This document shows, piece by piece, positions 25,099-33,318 of a stretch of 64,000 bases of DNA. The DNA is from Streptomyces bikiniensis. Lineage in GTDB: Bacteria; Actinomycetota; Actinomycetes; Streptomycetales; Streptomycetaceae. The stretch is taken from the NCBI GenBank assembly GCA_000716465.1, contig JNWL01000001.1, positions 62,001-126,000 of the forward strand, given 5' to 3'. The translations under genes and the position numbers were made by a program. The notes under the pieces were generated by a model. That model searched no databases, was not told the DNA's origin, and was given only the letters and a program-made list of their open reading frames with translations. Every line of letters begins with the position of its first letter. Positions within the stretch are counted from its first letter, which is position 1.

Positions 25099-26278
25099 CC
25101 GTGTAGCAGGTGGCCCGGCCCTCGCCGCGCTCCGTCCACTCCTCCTCGGTCGACCAGGTGCGCCAGGGGGTTCCGGCGGCCCCCCGCTCCCCGGCCGCCG
25201 CGCAGGCCCGCCGGGCCCGCTCGGCGGCCTCCTCCGTTCCGGGGAAGGCGCCGGGCAGGGAGTGCTGCTCGACGATCTCGCCGTCGTGGGGGCCGGCGCA
25301 GGGCACCCGGACCACCAGCCTGCGGTGCCGCATGCCGGTGTTGAAGTCCAGGCAGTCGCCGGGCCGGGCTTCGTAGGTGGTGACGACCGCGGAGGCGCCC
25401 GCCAGGACCCGCCCGCCGGGAACGGTGCCGACGGGCGGCTCCGGCGCGCCGAACCCGCTCAGCGCCAGCTCCGCGCGGAGCCCGGTCACCCCGGTGAGCG
25501 CCCCGCTCTCCCCCTCGTCCAGCAGGGACGTCAGGTCGGCCGAGGCCCGGGTGATCCTGCCCTCGCGGTCCACCTCGACGGCCACGGGGACGGGGGCGCC
25601 CGGCGAGCCGGCGTTGAGGGGCGCGGGCACGAACTCCCGCCGCAGGTCGTACGGGAAGAGCTCCAGGGCCTCGGCCAGCGGGAAGTCCGCCCGGTACGAG
25701 CGCCCGCCGCCCGCGAGCTCCCGCGCCCCGGCGGGCCGCACGCCGCCGAGCACCTCCAGGAGGGTGCCGCCGATCGGGCTCTCGGTGCCCCGGAGGTGGC
25801 CGATCGAGTCGGTGCCCGGGAAGGGTTCGGCAACGCCCTCGTACCGCAGCCAGTACCCGGCCGAAGCGGCCCGGTAGTGGATGGCCCGGGTGTCCACCGC
25901 GTACCGTCCGGACGCGTCGCCGGTGCCGCGTCCGGGCAGGGTGCCGAGGATCGTCCTGCGGGCCTCCTCGGGGAAGCCGGGGGCGATGCGCCAGGTGTGC
26001 GCCGCCTCGCCGCGCGAGCCCGCGAAGTCCAGCCGCCCGGTGAGGGTCTGGACGGCGTCGCCCTTCCCCGAGGTGAAGGTGACCGTCTGGCGCAGGTCGG
26101 CGCCGCCGGTCTCCCGGGTGTGCCGCAGCGCCAGACCGACCTGCCGGGCGGCCGGCTCGGAGAAGAGGGGGGTGGGACGGGCGGCGCCGGGGGCGTCCGC
26201 GGCTCCCGGGTCGCAGGCGCCGAGCAGCAGGGCGGCTCCGACGACCGCGCCGACGGTACGGGCGAGGGGTCTGGTCAC
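25046..26278 (-). CDS. Lipoprotein with C-terminal septum-formation-like domain
   Basis: 410 residues. VTRPLARTVGAVVGAALLLGAC is a lipoprotein signal with the cysteine at residue 22. The middle resembles LppX/LprG-type substrate-binding lipoproteins only loosely (beta-rich, VEVDREGRITRASADL). The C-terminal ~90 residues (RPGDCLDFN ... VPCAGPHDGEIVEQHSLPG ... CAAAG) look like the 'septum formation' domain with paired cysteines. Function is unknown; it probably works outside the membrane. GTG at 26278 is chosen; an upstream GTG at 26302 exists but lacks a ribosome site. The last 17 codons overlap the GH114 gene on the other strand. Confidence 0.78.
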   Translation of the reverse strand: MTRPLARTVGAVVGAALLLGACDPGAADAPGAARPTPLFSEPAARQVGLALRHTRETGGADLRQTVTFTSGKGDAVQTLTGRLDFAGSRGEAAHTWRIAPGFPEEARRTILGTLPGRGTGDASGRYAVDTRAIHYRAASAGYWLRYEGVAEPFPGTDSIGHLRGTESPIGGTLLEVLGGVRPAGARELAGGGRSYRADFPLAEALELFPYDLRREFVPAPLNAGSPGAPVPVAVEVDREGRITRASADLTSLLDEGESGALTGVTGLRAELALSGFGAPEPPVGTVPGGRVLAGASAVVTTYEARPGDCLDFNTGMRHRRLVVRVPCAGPHDGEIVEQHSLPGAFPGTEEAAERARRACAAAGERGAAGTPWRTWSTEEEWTERGEGRATCYTVSRAAATPPVRTASASS

Positions 26279-26334
26279 GTCCTCGTGACCGGGCGGCGGC
26301 ACCGATGGTTGCCCGGCCGCCGGTCACGAAACGA

Positions 26335-27099
26335 TCACCCCAGCGTCAGCGCCGTCAGGGCCGCCGTCGCCGCCGTCTCCTCCACCGCGCCGAACACATC
26401 GCCCGTGACCCCGCCGAACCGGCGCACGCACCGGCGCAGCAGCAGCGCCGCCGCGCCCAGGGCGACGCCCGCCGCCAGGACGTTGCGGACCGCGTCGTAC
26501 GGGGAGAGCAGCAGGCCCGCCCCGGCGGCCAGGGCCAGGAAGGCGGCCGTCACCAGGGTCGCGGAGCGGACCGGGACCGTCGCGGCGACGATCGCGCCGA
26601 GCCCCTCGGGGCGGGCCGCCGGGACGCCGTGGCGGGAGGCGTGGGTGAGGGCGAGCCGGGCGACGGCGGCGGCGAGGACGGCGGCGACCGCGCCGTGCGC
26701 CCACCCCTCCTCGTACAGGTGGGAGAGCGCGGCGACCTGGGCGAGCAGGACGAGGACCACGGCGATCACGCCGAACGGGCCGATGTCCGACTGCTTCATG
26801 ACGCGCAGCGCGTCCTCGGCCGGCTTGGCGCTGCCGAGGCCGTCGGCGGTGTCGGCGAGGCCGTCGAGGTGGAGGCCCCGGGTGAGGACGGCGGGGACGG
26901 CGGCGGTGACGACGGCCGCGAGCAGCGGGCCCGAGCCGAGCAGCAGGAACCCCGTGCCGAGCGCGGCGGAGGCCAGGCCTACGGTCAGGCCGGCGAGCGG
27001 GGCGCAGAGCATGCCGGCGCGCGCCGCGTCCCGGTCCCAGCGGGTGATGCGGGCGGGGAGCACCGTGAGGGTGCCGAAGGCGAAACGCAGGCCGTCCAT
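26335..27099 (-). CDS. cobS: Adenosylcobinamide-GDP ribazoletransferase (cobalamin synthase)
   Basis: 254 residues, usual length, strongly hydrophobic with about six membrane segments. It joins alpha-ribazole to adenosylcobinamide-GDP in the last step of vitamin B12 assembly. The defining motif HLDGLADTADGLGS and the following MKQSDIGPFGV are intact, as is LLRRCVRRFGGVTGDVFGA near the C-terminus. ATG at 27099. It is one of three cobalamin genes here (with cobT and cobU), but separated from them by three membrane-protein genes, two of which read in its direction. Confidence 0.95.
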   Translation of the reverse strand: MDGLRFAFGTLTVLPARITRWDRDAARAGMLCAPLAGLTVGLASAALGTGFLLLGSGPLLAAVVTAAVPAVLTRGLHLDGLADTADGLGSAKPAEDALRVMKQSDIGPFGVIAVVLVLLAQVAALSHLYEEGWAHGAVAAVLAAAVARLALTHASRHGVPAARPEGLGAIVAATVPVRSATLVTAAFLALAAGAGLLLSPYDAVRNVLAAGVALGAAALLLRRCVRRFGGVTGDVFGAVEETAATAALTALTLG

Positions 27100-27166
27100 C
27101 CGGGCAGGGTAATCGCCGGTTCCGGACGGTAGATTGCGCATCACGTACATTTCGGAAGTGGGTGGC

Positions 27167-27931
27167 ATGGGTCACTGGTTCTCGCGGAACATCCTCGAAC
27201 CGGGGAAGCTCCCGCTGCTCCTCGCCCTGACCTCATTTGTCGTGACGTTCCTGGTCACCCGGACCATCACCCGTCTCATCCGGGCGGGGAAGGGCCCGTT
27301 CGGGAACGTCTCCTCGGGCGGGCTCCACATCCATCATGTCGTGCCCGGCGTCGTCCTCTCCGTGATCGGCGGCTTCGGCGCGGTGGGCAGCGGCCGGCAC
27401 GGCCTCGGCGCGGCCGTCTTCGCCGTCGTCTTCGGGATCGGCGCGGGGCTCGTCCTGGACGAGTTCGCGCTGATCCTCCACCTCGACGACGTGTACTGGA
27501 GCGAGGACGGCCGCAAGAGCGTCGAGGTGGTCGTGCTCACCGCGGCCCTCGTCATGCTCGCCCTGAGCGGCTTCTCGCCGCTCGGCGTGAACGACGTGTC
27601 CGAGGACGAGCGCCAGGACCGGGCGGCCTTCATCGCCACCATCGTGCTCAACTTCCTCTTCATCCTGGTCAGCCTGGTGAAGGGAAAGTTCCGGATGGCC
27701 GTGATGGGGGTCTTCGTCCCCTTCGTGGCGATCGTCGGTGCCGTCCGGCTCGCCCGCCCCGGCTCCTGGTGGTCCAAGCGCTTCTACCGCCGCCGCCACC
27801 GGGCCAGGGCCCGCTCCCGGCTCCGCACGTACCGCCACGACCGGCGCTGGACCAAGGTCCGCCGCCGCTTTCAGGACCTGATCGGCGGCTTCCAGGAACG
27901 CGTCTCGGGCCCCGGCCCGACCCCGCCCTGA
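27167..27931 (+). CDS. Integral membrane protein, unknown function
   Basis: 254 residues. It has four to six hydrophobic segments (for example LPLLLALTSFVVTFLVT, VVPGVVLSVIGGFGAVG, VVLTAALVMLALSGF, IATIVLNFLFILVSLV). It carries a notable GGLHIHHVVPG loop and acidic LDEFALILHLDDVYW, which could bind metal or lipid. The tail is very basic (RRRHRARARSRLRTYRHDRRW), probably cytoplasmic. ATG at 27167 with a GGTGG before it; an upstream in-frame ATG (27134) is possible. The last 61 bases overlap the convergent gene. Not assigned to a family. Confidence 0.75.
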   Translation: MGHWFSRNILEPGKLPLLLALTSFVVTFLVTRTITRLIRAGKGPFGNVSSGGLHIHHVVPGVVLSVIGGFGAVGSGRHGLGAAVFAVVFGIGAGLVLDEFALILHLDDVYWSEDGRKSVEVVVLTAALVMLALSGFSPLGVNDVSEDERQDRAAFIATIVLNFLFILVSLVKGKFRMAVMGVFVPFVAIVGAVRLARPGSWWSKRFYRRRHRARARSRLRTYRHDRRWTKVRRRFQDLIGGFQERVSGPGPTPP

Positions 27932-28620
27932 CGCCGCTCGCGCCGGGCGGCGACCGCGATCAGGACGAGGGCGGCGGCGATGGCCGCCAGGTGCTCCTTG
28001 CCCGCCAGGTTCGGCTTCACGATCACCTCCACGACCATCGCGAGGACGACGAGCCCGCCGGTCCAGTACGCGCGGTACCGCCGGCAGACGTAGACGGCGA
28101 GGCCCACCACGGCCGCCGACGGGCCGGTGTCGACCACGAGCGCGTCGGAGGCCGGGAGCCCGAACGGGCTGTCCGGGCCGATCGCGATGCCCACGCGCGC
28201 GTAGAGGGTGCCGGCCAGCGTCGACAGATAGGCGACGGCGAGCGTCCGGCGGCGCCCGAGGCAGATCTCGGCGATCCCGAACACCAGCAGCACCTGCGCG
28301 AGGGCGCCCCAGACGGGCAGGTCGAGGGCGGGCACGAAGAGCGAGAGGGGGGTGCGGAGCAGCGCGAGCCAGAGCGGGTCCTCGGCCCGTACGAAACCGA
28401 GGTCGTGGACCGGCCCGTAGCCCCAGTCCTGGTTCTGCACCACCTGGAACAGGGCCGTCAGGCAGACCGCCGCCAGCGTCATCGGTATCGCCCGCCACCG
28501 CTTCGTGACGAGCGCCGTCCGTACGGCGGTGAACAGCGGGGCCCACTCGCGGCGGGCGAAACCCCGGACGCCGCCGCGGTCTTCCCGGTGTTCCCGGTCT
28601 TCCCGGGAGGCCCCGCTCAA
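27871..28620 (-). CDS. Rhomboid-like membrane protein
   Basis: 249 residues with about six hydrophobic segments. Blocks such as VLLVFGIAEICLGRRRTLAV, YLSTLAGTLYARVGIAIG and DTGPSAAVVGLAVYVCRRY resemble the rhomboid-like actinobacterial family; no GxSG/His protease pair is visible, so proteolysis is not expected. The start is a TTG (28620-28618) overlapping the stop of the MprF-like gene (TTGA), implying translational coupling. The 3' end overlaps the convergent membrane gene by 61 bp. The pairing with an MprF-like protein suggests a joint role in lipid modification or export; inference. Confidence 0.68.
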   Translation of the reverse strand: MSGASREDREHREDRGGVRGFARREWAPLFTAVRTALVTKRWRAIPMTLAAVCLTALFQVVQNQDWGYGPVHDLGFVRAEDPLWLALLRTPLSLFVPALDLPVWGALAQVLLVFGIAEICLGRRRTLAVAYLSTLAGTLYARVGIAIGPDSPFGLPASDALVVDTGPSAAVVGLAVYVCRRYRAYWTGGLVVLAMVVEVIVKPNLAGKEHLAAIAAALVLIAVAARRERRQGGVGPGPETRSWKPPIRS

Positions 28621-30380
28621 CGCCCGCCCTCCAGCTGTCTGCGGTGCAGCCACTTCGGCAGCCCCGGGGCCTCCAGGAACCCCTCGGCCCGCCCGGCGGC
28701 CAGGCCGATGCGCAACAGGTCGGCGCTCTTCTCGAAGAGCATGAATCGGGGCTCCCAGATCGGTCGGTACTTGGCGTTGGCGCGGTACAGCGACTCGATC
28801 TGCCACCACCGGGAGAAGAAGCCGAGCAGCGAACGCCACATCCGCAGCACCGGCCCCGCCCCGAGCTTCGAGCCGCGTTCGAAGACGGAGCGGAACATCG
28901 CGAAGTTCAGTGAGACCTGAGTGATCCCGATCTCCCCGGCGCGCCGGAGGAGTTCGATGACCATGAACTCCATCAGGCCGTTCTCGGACTCCCGGTCGCG
29001 GCGCATCAGGTCGAGCGAGAGCCCCCGCGGCCCCCACGGCACGAACGAGAGCAGGGCCCGCAGCTCCCCCTCGGCGTCGGTGCACTCCAGCATCACGCAC
29101 CGACCGTCCGCGGGGTCCCCGAGCCGGCCGAGCGCCATCGAGAAGCCGCGCTCGGTCGCCCCGTCCCGCCAGTCGTCCGCCTTGCGGACCAGCGCGGCCA
29201 TCTCCTCGGCGGGGATGTCCTCGTGGCGCCGGATCCGGACCCCGTACCCGGCCCGCTCGACCCGGTTGAACGCCTGCCGGACCGTCCGCATGGCCCGCCC
29301 GTCGAGCGTGAACTCCCCGGTCTCCACGATCGCCTCGTCGCCCAGCTCCAGGGCGTCCAGACCGTGCCGGGCGTAGATCACCCCGGCCTCCTCGCTCGCG
29401 CCCATCACCGCCGGGATCCAGCCGTGCTCGCGCGCCTCGGCCAGCCAGGGCTCGATGGCGCCCGGCCAGGCCTCGGGGTCCCCGATCGGATCGCCGGAGG
29501 CCAGGGAGACCCCGCCGACCACCCGGTAGGCGACGGCCGCCTTCGCGCTCGGCGACCACACCACGCTCTTCTCGCGGCGCAGCGCGAAGTACCCCAGCGA
29601 GTCGCGGTCCCCGTGCTTGTCGAGCAGGGCCCGCAGCCGCTCCTCGTCCTCCTCGGTCAGCGGGTCGACCGCCCGGCGGGAGCGGAAGGCGGCGAAGAGC
29701 ACCGCGACCAGCAGCAGCGTGGACAGGACGTTGACGGTGACGTCGACCCAGCCGGGCGGGGCGATCCCGGGGAACCGCTCGTCGTCGGAGGCCAGCGTGA
29801 CGAGCCGCATCAGGCCGTAGCGCCAGCGCTCCAGGAAGGTGGAGTGCCCGGAGGAGGTGTCGGTGACGGTGACCAGGACGGCCGCGAGCAGCGAGGTGAC
29901 GAGCAGCCCGCCGACCGCCACGACCGCGGCGAGCAGCGGGTTGGAGCGGTCGCCCTTCGCGTAGAACTCCTTGCGGCCGAGCAGCAGCGCGAGCACGAAG
30001 GCGGCGGTCAGGACCAGCGAGACCCAGTTCTGGGCGTGCCGCCGGATCTCCGGGAAGAACATCACCAGGGCGAAGAGCAGCAGGAACAGCCCGCCGAGCA
30101 CCAGGTTGAGGATCCACGCGGCCCGCTTGCGGCGGCGCATGGTGATCGCCAGGAAGAGGGTGAAGAGCCCCGAGGCGAAACCGGCCGTCAGCAGGTACGG
30201 GGTGAAGTAGTCGTCCTCGTTGTGGCGGCGCAGGTCCTGTCCGAACGAGACCCAGACGGCACCCAGGAAATTGACGAACGTGACGACGCGCAGGTACCAG
30301 ACGGCGAACGCGGCGCTGCGCCGCGAACGGACGGTGGTGCCCCGGGGCGTTCCTTCGGCGGACAAACGGACCTCTCCCAT
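28617..30380 (-). CDS. MprF-like phosphatidylglycerol lysyltransferase family protein (DUF2156)
   Basis: 587 residues. The N-terminal ~240 residues hold about six membrane segments (VVTFVNFLGAVWVSFGQD, LVLGGLFLLLFALVMFF and others). The C-terminal ~330 residues are the double-GNAT DUF2156 domain (LGYFALRREKSVVWSPSAKAA... , SLASGDPIGDPEAW, GFSMALGRLGDPADGRCVM, NGLMEFMVIELLRRAGEIGI, SLNFAMFRSVFERG). Members use aminoacyl-tRNA to aminoacylate phosphatidylglycerol at the membrane. Substrate amino acid unknown. ATG at 30380 with GGAGAGG upstream. Followed without gap by the rhomboid-like gene. Confidence 0.85.
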   Translation of the reverse strand: MGEVRLSAEGTPRGTTVRSRRSAAFAVWYLRVVTFVNFLGAVWVSFGQDLRRHNEDDYFTPYLLTAGFASGLFTLFLAITMRRRKRAAWILNLVLGGLFLLLFALVMFFPEIRRHAQNWVSLVLTAAFVLALLLGRKEFYAKGDRSNPLLAAVVAVGGLLVTSLLAAVLVTVTDTSSGHSTFLERWRYGLMRLVTLASDDERFPGIAPPGWVDVTVNVLSTLLLVAVLFAAFRSRRAVDPLTEEDEERLRALLDKHGDRDSLGYFALRREKSVVWSPSAKAAVAYRVVGGVSLASGDPIGDPEAWPGAIEPWLAEAREHGWIPAVMGASEEAGVIYARHGLDALELGDEAIVETGEFTLDGRAMRTVRQAFNRVERAGYGVRIRRHEDIPAEEMAALVRKADDWRDGATERGFSMALGRLGDPADGRCVMLECTDAEGELRALLSFVPWGPRGLSLDLMRRDRESENGLMEFMVIELLRRAGEIGITQVSLNFAMFRSVFERGSKLGAGPVLRMWRSLLGFFSRWWQIESLYRANAKYRPIWEPRFMLFEKSADLLRIGLAAGRAEGFLEAPGLPKWLHRRQLEGGR

Positions 30381-30489
30381 GAAAAGCGATCATATGGGGC
30401 ACCGCTCGTCGTGCGGCGACGCCGGAGGCGGCCGCACGCGCGTCGCGTACGGCCGCCCCGGAGACGATCTGAGTCCGCCGTGCTCCCCG

Positions 30490-31578
30490 TCAGGCCCCGG
30501 GAGTCCCCGGGGTGCCGCCGCCGTCGTCCGGAGTGGTCGGATCCGGACGCTCGGGCAGCTCCGCGGCGAACGCCGCCGCGGCCTGGACCAGGGGGAGCGC
30601 GAGCAGTGCCCCGGTTCCCTCGCCCACATGGACGCCGTGGTCGAGCAGCGGGTTGAGCGCCATCCTGTCCAGCGCCTTCGCCTGCGCCGGCTCGCCGCTC
30701 ACCTGGCCCGCCAGCCACCAGTCCGGCGCCCGGAACGCCGCCCGCTGCGCCACCAGCGCGCAGGCCGCCCCCACGACACCGTCCAGGATCACCGGCATCC
30801 GCCGCACCGACGCCTGGAGCAGGAAGCCGGTCATCGCCGCCAGGTCCGCGCCGCCGACCGCCGCGAGCAGCGCCGACTGGTCGCCGAGGACCGGCCGGGC
30901 CCGCCGCAGCGCGTCCCGGACCGCCGCGCACTTGCGCATCCACGCCAGGTCGTCGATCCCGGCGCCGCCCCGCCCGGTCACCACCGAGGCGTCCGTCCCG
31001 CACAGGGCCGCGACCAGGGTCGACGCCGGGGTCGTGCCGCCGACGCTCAGGTCCCCGAGCACCACCAGATCGGTGCCCGAGTCCGCCTCCTCGTCCGCGA
31101 TCGCGATGCCGAGCCGGACGGCGGCCTCGGCCTCCTCGGACGTCAGCGCGTCCTCCACGTCGATCCGGCCGCTGCCGCGCCGGACCCGGTGCCGTACGAC
31201 CTCGGCGGGCAGCAGCTCCGGGTCGCAGTCCAGACCGGCGTCCACGACCCGTACCGGCACGTTCATCGAGCGGGCGAGGACGGCCACCGGGCTCGCCCCG
31301 TCCAGGACCGCCCGCACCAGCTCGTGCGCGGTGCCGGCCCGGCGCCCCGACACGTCCAGCGAGGCCACCCCGTGGTCGCCCGCGAACAGGACGACCTTCG
31401 GCTGCTCGATCGCCCGCACCTTCACCGAGGCCTGCGCGGCGGACAGCCACTCGCCCAGCTCGTCGAGGCGTCCGAGCGCCCCCGGCGGCACCGCGAGCCG
31501 CTCCCGGCGCTCCTCGGCGTCACGCCGTATCCCCCCGTCGGGGCGCTCGATCAGATCGGAGAAGTCGTCCAGGTTCAC
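30490..31578 (-). CDS. cobT: Nicotinate-nucleotide--dimethylbenzimidazole phosphoribosyltransferase
   Basis: 362 residues. Makes alpha-ribazole 5'-phosphate for the lower ligand of cobalamin. Diagnostic blocks: VVLFAGDHGVASLDVS, GDLSVGGTTPASTLVAAL, VTGRGGAGIDD, and the C-terminal NPLLDHGVHVGEGTGALLALP with the catalytic Glu. A Pro/Gly tail ends the protein. GTG at 31578 with AAGGCGG is chosen; ATG at 31611 would add 11 residues. It lies 46 bp behind cobU in the same direction, so these two form a B12 operon. Confidence 0.95.
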   Translation of the reverse strand: MNLDDFSDLIERPDGGIRRDAEERRERLAVPPGALGRLDELGEWLSAAQASVKVRAIEQPKVVLFAGDHGVASLDVSGRRAGTAHELVRAVLDGASPVAVLARSMNVPVRVVDAGLDCDPELLPAEVVRHRVRRGSGRIDVEDALTSEEAEAAVRLGIAIADEEADSGTDLVVLGDLSVGGTTPASTLVAALCGTDASVVTGRGGAGIDDLAWMRKCAAVRDALRRARPVLGDQSALLAAVGGADLAAMTGFLLQASVRRMPVILDGVVGAACALVAQRAAFRAPDWWLAGQVSGEPAQAKALDRMALNPLLDHGVHVGEGTGALLALPLVQAAAAFAAELPERPDPTTPDDGGGTPGTPGA

Positions 31579-31624
31579 GGTTCCGCCTTGAGACACATCA
31601 GCCAGGGCCATCGGTGATCGCACC

Positions 31625-32827
31625 CTACCCGCGCAGTACGAGCGCCTGCCCCGCGACCACGAGCACCACCTGCTCGCACTCGTCCGCGAAGGACGCGTTC
31701 AGCCGGCCCAGTTCGTCCCGGAAGCGGCGCCCCGCCGCCGTCGCGGGCACCACGCCCGAGCCGACCTCGTTCGTCACCGCCACCACCGTGCGGCGCGTCG
31801 CCCGCACCGCCGCCACCAGCTCCGCCGTCCGCTCCCGCAGCGCCTTCTCCCCGCCGTCCGCCCAGACCCCGTCGTCCCAGGCGCCCACCTCGTCCATGGC
31901 GTGCGTCAGCCACAGCGACAGGCAGTCGACGAGCAGCGCGGGCCCGTCCTCCGCGAGCAGGGGCACGAGGTCGCAGGTCTCGGCGGTACGCCACGAGGCC
32001 GGCCGCCGCTCCCGGTGCAGGCCCACCCGCTGGGCCCACTCCGGATCCCCCTCCCTGCTCCCTCCGGTCGCCACGTACAGCACCTCGGGGAAGGTTTCGA
32101 GCCGCCGCTCGGCCTCCACCGACTTCCCCGACCGGGCCCCGCCGGTCACCAGGGTCCGCCGGGGCACGTCCGGCACCTCGTGGTACTCGCCCGCGTACAG
32201 CGTCGTCCCGTCCGGCACCGCCCGCGCCCCCGCCGCCGCGAGCCGCCGGTCCAGCTCGGCGCCCGCCGGCGCGTCGTGGTCCAGGTGCACCGCGACCACG
32301 TCCGTGGCCGGGCCGACGGCCCCGGCCGCCCGCAGCCGGGCCAGCCCGTCCGGACGGCCCGTCACATCGGCCACCACCACGTCGTACGGCGCCCGGTGCT
32401 CCTCGCCCAGCCCGGCCGGGGCGCCGCCCGGCGGCAGGTAGAGCAGCCGCTCGCCGTCCGCCGAGGTCACCTCGTACCCGGTGCCGGGGGAGTCCATCGC
32501 CACCGCCCGCACCCGGTGTCCGCTGATGAGCGTCAACTCGCGTCCGTCCGGCACCCGCCCGGCGGTCGGCAGTCCGGCGGGCAGCTCCACGGCCGGTCCG
32601 TCGTGCGGATGCGTGAGCAGCACCTGTCGCACGCCCACGAGCGAGTGCCCCGACCGGGCCGCCGCGAGGGCCGCCCCCGGGGTCAGATCGAGCAGCAGGG
32701 CCCCGTCCACGAGCAGCGCGGTCGCGGCACGCGCGCGCGGCCCCCGGGAGAGCGCGCACACGGCGCAGGGGCAGTCGGGACGGGGGAGGCCGAGCGGGGC
32801 GCCGGTGCCGAGCAGAGTCAGTTCCAC
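31625..32827 (-). CDS. cobU: Metallo-beta-lactamase-like domain fused to CobU
   Basis: 400 residues, about twice the ~175-190 of a plain CobU. The N-terminal ~220 residues are an MBL-fold-like module (VELTLLGTGAPLGLPRPDCPC...CALSRG, LLTHPHDGP, VAVHLDHDAP), though the full HxHxDH site is degraded. The C-terminal part is adenosylcobinamide kinase/guanylyltransferase: P-loop GGARSGKS (about 230-237), YVATGG, DCLSLWLTHAM, VTNEVGSGVVP and FRDELGRLNASFADECEQV. It phosphorylates and GMP-activates adenosylcobinamide. GTG at 32827 follows GGGAGG. Role of the MBL part is unknown. Confidence 0.9.
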   Translation of the reverse strand: MELTLLGTGAPLGLPRPDCPCAVCALSRGPRARAATALLVDGALLLDLTPGAALAAARSGHSLVGVRQVLLTHPHDGPAVELPAGLPTAGRVPDGRELTLISGHRVRAVAMDSPGTGYEVTSADGERLLYLPPGGAPAGLGEEHRAPYDVVVADVTGRPDGLARLRAAGAVGPATDVVAVHLDHDAPAGAELDRRLAAAGARAVPDGTTLYAGEYHEVPDVPRRTLVTGGARSGKSVEAERRLETFPEVLYVATGGSREGDPEWAQRVGLHRERRPASWRTAETCDLVPLLAEDGPALLVDCLSLWLTHAMDEVGAWDDGVWADGGEKALRERTAELVAAVRATRRTVVAVTNEVGSGVVPATAAGRRFRDELGRLNASFADECEQVVLVVAGQALVLRG

Positions 32828-32918
32828 CCTCAGATCCTCCCGCGCCGCCGCGAGGCGTGCGCGCCCGGCTACGCTGCGGGCAGGAAACCGATCATCCGGT
32901 GAGCGCCAGGAGGCGGAC

Positions 32919-33125
32919 ATGGCATGGACGTGGCGGTTCGAGAAGTCCGACGGCACCGAGGTCGAGCCGGTGGTGACACCCGAGGAGTTCACCACCCAGG
33001 GCGACGCGGAGAGCTGGATCGGAGAGCACTGGCGTGACCTCCTGGGCGGCGGCGCCGACCAGGTCACCCTCTCGGAGGACGGCACGAAGATCTACGGCCC
33101 GATGCCCCTGAACGCGGAGGGCTAG
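32919..33125 (+). CDS. Small conserved-looking acidic protein
   Basis: 68 residues: MAWTWRFEKSDGTEVEPV then VTPEEFTTQGDAESWIGEHW and RDLLGGGADQVTLSEDG. Acidic, with two tryptophans near the start; no signal or membrane segment. A good AGGAGGCGG lies just before ATG 32919 and a strong terminator follows, which supports a real expressed gene. It is divergent from cobU. I do not know its function. Confidence 0.75.
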   Translation: MAWTWRFEKSDGTEVEPVVTPEEFTTQGDAESWIGEHWRDLLGGGADQVTLSEDGTKIYGPMPLNAEG

Positions 33126-33144
33126 GGCACCCGGCGACCGGGGA

Positions 33145-33173
33145 GTGCGGGGCTCCGTCACGGAGCCCCGCAC
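33145..33173. terminator. Hairpin terminator between the small protein gene and the HtrA gene
   Basis: Perfect 13 bp stem (GTGCGGGGCTCCG with its complement) and a three-base loop, 20 bases past the small gene's stop. The convergent HtrA-like gene ends at 33319 and may use it too. Confidence 0.82.
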
Positions 33174-33318
33174 CCCTCCGGCCCCGGGGCCGGAGGGCCG
33201 TGCTCCTTCGGGTCCCGGGAGCGAGCCGCCCGGCGGTCGCTCCGGCCGGAGGGCCCGCCGGGACGCGCCCGCGCGGCGGTCCGGCCGAAGGCCGGGCGTC
33301 CCGACGGGCCTTCGCCCG

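Noticed and set aside
27871..28620. Active rhomboid protease
   Set aside because: No GxSG serine or matching histidine; only the membrane layout is rhomboid-like.
26335..32900. Cobalamin riboswitch near the cob genes
   Set aside because: No B12-box-like sequence or long structured leader was found upstream of cobS, cobT or cobU.
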